64,000 bases of DNA from Pseudomonas tolaasii NCPPB 2192. Its GTDB lineage: Bacteria > Pseudomonadota > Gammaproteobacteria > Pseudomonadales > Pseudomonadaceae. Both the position numbers and the translations under genes were made by a program. Shown piece by piece: positions 63,139-64,000 of this stretch; positions within the stretch are counted from its first letter, which is position 1, and each line of letters starts with the position of its first letter. The stretch covers positions 992,001-1,056,000 of the forward strand of contig NZ_PHHD01000001.1 in NCBI RefSeq assembly GCF_002813445.1, read 5' to 3'. The notes below the pieces were generated by a model that ran no database searches, was not told the origin of the DNA, and saw only the letters and a list, made by a program, of their open reading frames with translations.

Positions 63139-63933
63139 TTACTTGATCAGACCATCCAGCGGCGAGGAGGCGCTGGCGTAGAGTTTTTTCGGCATACGGC
63201 CGGCGAGGTAGGCCAGGCGGCCCGCGACGATGGCGTGTTTCATGGCTTCGGCCATCATGATCGGCTGCTGAGCGTGGGCAATCGCCGAGTTCATCAGCAC
63301 CGCTTCGCAACCCAGTTCCATGGAGATGGTCGCGTCGGAGGCAGTGCCCACGCCCGCATCCACCAACACCGGAATTTTGGCTTCTTCAAGGATGATCTGC
63401 AGGTTGTACGGGTTGCAGATACCCAGGCCGGAACCGATCAGGCCCGCCAGCGGCATCACCGCGATGCAGCCGATTTCCGCCAGTTGGCGCGCGATGATCG
63501 GGTCATCGCTGGTGTAGACCATCACGTCAAAACCTTCCTTGACCAGTGTTTCGGCGGCCTTGAGGGTTTCGATCACGTTGGGGAACAGGGTTTTCTGGTC
63601 GGCCAACACTTCCAGCTTCACCAGGTTGTGGCCGTCGAGCAGCTCACGGGCCAGACGGCAGGTGCGCACGGCCTCGATGGCGTCGTAGCAGCCGGCAGTG
63701 TTCGGCAGGAAGGTGTAGCGATCCGGCGACAGCACTTCGAGCAGGTTCGGCTCGCCTTCGATCTGGCCCAGGTTGGTGCGGCGTACGGCAAAGGTGACGA
63801 TTTCGGCGCCCGAGGCTTCGATGGCCAGGCGGGTTTCTTCCATGTCGCGATACTTGCCGGTGCCGACCAGCAAACGGGACTGGTAGGTACGACCGGCCAG
63901 GACGAAGGGCTTGTCGCTACGAACGATGCTCAT
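63139..63933 (-). CDS. thiG: Thiazole synthase
   Basis: Makes the thiazole phosphate of thiamine with ThiS-thiocarboxylate. The 264-residue TIM barrel has SRLLVGTGKYRD, EIVTFAVRR, VKLEVLADQKTLFPN (Schiff-base lysine region), AVMPLAGLIGSGLG and DAGVGTASDA. AGGA precedes the ATG at 63933. It follows thiS and precedes trmB. Confidence 0.98.
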   Translation of the reverse strand: MSIVRSDKPFVLAGRTYQSRLLVGTGKYRDMEETRLAIEASGAEIVTFAVRRTNLGQIEGEPNLLEVLSPDRYTFLPNTAGCYDAIEAVRTCRLARELLDGHNLVKLEVLADQKTLFPNVIETLKAAETLVKEGFDVMVYTSDDPIIARQLAEIGCIAVMPLAGLIGSGLGICNPYNLQIILEEAKIPVLVDAGVGTASDATISMELGCEAVLMNSAIAHAQQPIMMAEAMKHAIVAGRLAYLAGRMPKKLYASASSPLDGLIK

Positions 63934-63981
63934 GGGAAATCCTCGAATTGGGGTGAGGTTCTGCAGAATTCAGGCGGGCGA

Positions 63982-64000
63982 CTAGCCGCCGCCGATGGCG
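63982..64000 (-). CDS. thiS: Sulfur carrier protein ThiS (3' end only)
   Basis: Only the last codons are inside the window: they read Ala-Ile-Gly-Gly-Gly then TAG. A C-terminal Gly-Gly is the site of thiocarboxylation in ThiS, and the position just upstream of thiG on the same strand fits. The rest lies beyond the window end. Confidence 0.75.

Overview
This 64 kb window is chromosomal DNA of a fluorescent pseudomonad, most likely Pseudomonas fluorescens group. The evidence is the high-GC coding, the gene order (epd-tkt-ArsR/methyltransferase-metK, ahcY-metF, pyrC'-pyrB-pyrR-ruvX-algH-tonB3-gshB-pilGHIJ-chpA-chpC, thiS-thiG-trmB-hemW-rdgB-metW-metX-yggT-proC-yggS-pilT) and the many REP/REPIN palindromes (GTGGGAGCTGGCTTGCCTGCGAT type) between genes. 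It is almost entirely core genome. I see no prophage, transposase, tRNA, rRNA or CRISPR.

Layout. 1-5.1 kb: epd (cut by the window edge), tkt, then a divergent ArsR-methyltransferase fusion and metK. 5.2-9.2 kb: ligB, a DUF1090 protein, a cytochrome c' lipoprotein and mltA. 9.3-14.5 kb: a MAPEG protein, a CPA1 antiporter, a formate/nitrite-family channel, a full-length homologue of the P. aeruginosa cytotoxin ExoU, and an acyl-CoA thioesterase. 14.6-17.3 kb: a promoter, an S-adenosylhomocysteine riboswitch, ahcY and metF. 17.3-28.4 kb: a solute-binding protein, rhlE, an NTF2-like/LysR pair, cytochrome b561-yceI, bioA-rsmE, a PAQR protein, a two-gene chromate transporter and mdcR. 28.4-35.7 kb: the complete malonate decarboxylase operon mdcABCDEGH with its transporter madLM. 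36-46.6 kb: the Pil-Chp chemosensory cluster pilGHIJ-chpA-chpC. 46.8-52.9 kb: gshB, tonB3, algH, ruvX, pyrR, pyrB, pyrC'. 53-64 kb: TM2 protein, NlpC/P60 peptidase, pilT, yggS-proC-yggT, metX-metW-DUF4426-rdgB-hemW-DUF3392, then trmB-thiG-thiS on the minus strand.

Themes. (i) The methionine/SAM cycle recurs: metK, ahcY, metF and metX/metW. metK is preceded by an ArsR-type regulator fused to a SAM-binding domain with a perfect 24-bp palindrome upstream, and ahcY has an SAH riboswitch. (ii) Type IV pilus genes (pilGHIJ, chpA, chpC, tonB3, pilT) follow P. aeruginosa order, but pilK, chpB and pilU are missing from their usual positions. (iii) A self-contained malonate catabolism module has a LysR-type palindrome in front of mdcA. 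(iv) The most unusual accessory gene is the ExoU-like phospholipase, which stands alone without a chaperone gene or secretion genes. Two REPIN loop classes and a second palindromic repeat family account for most of the longer intergenic spaces.
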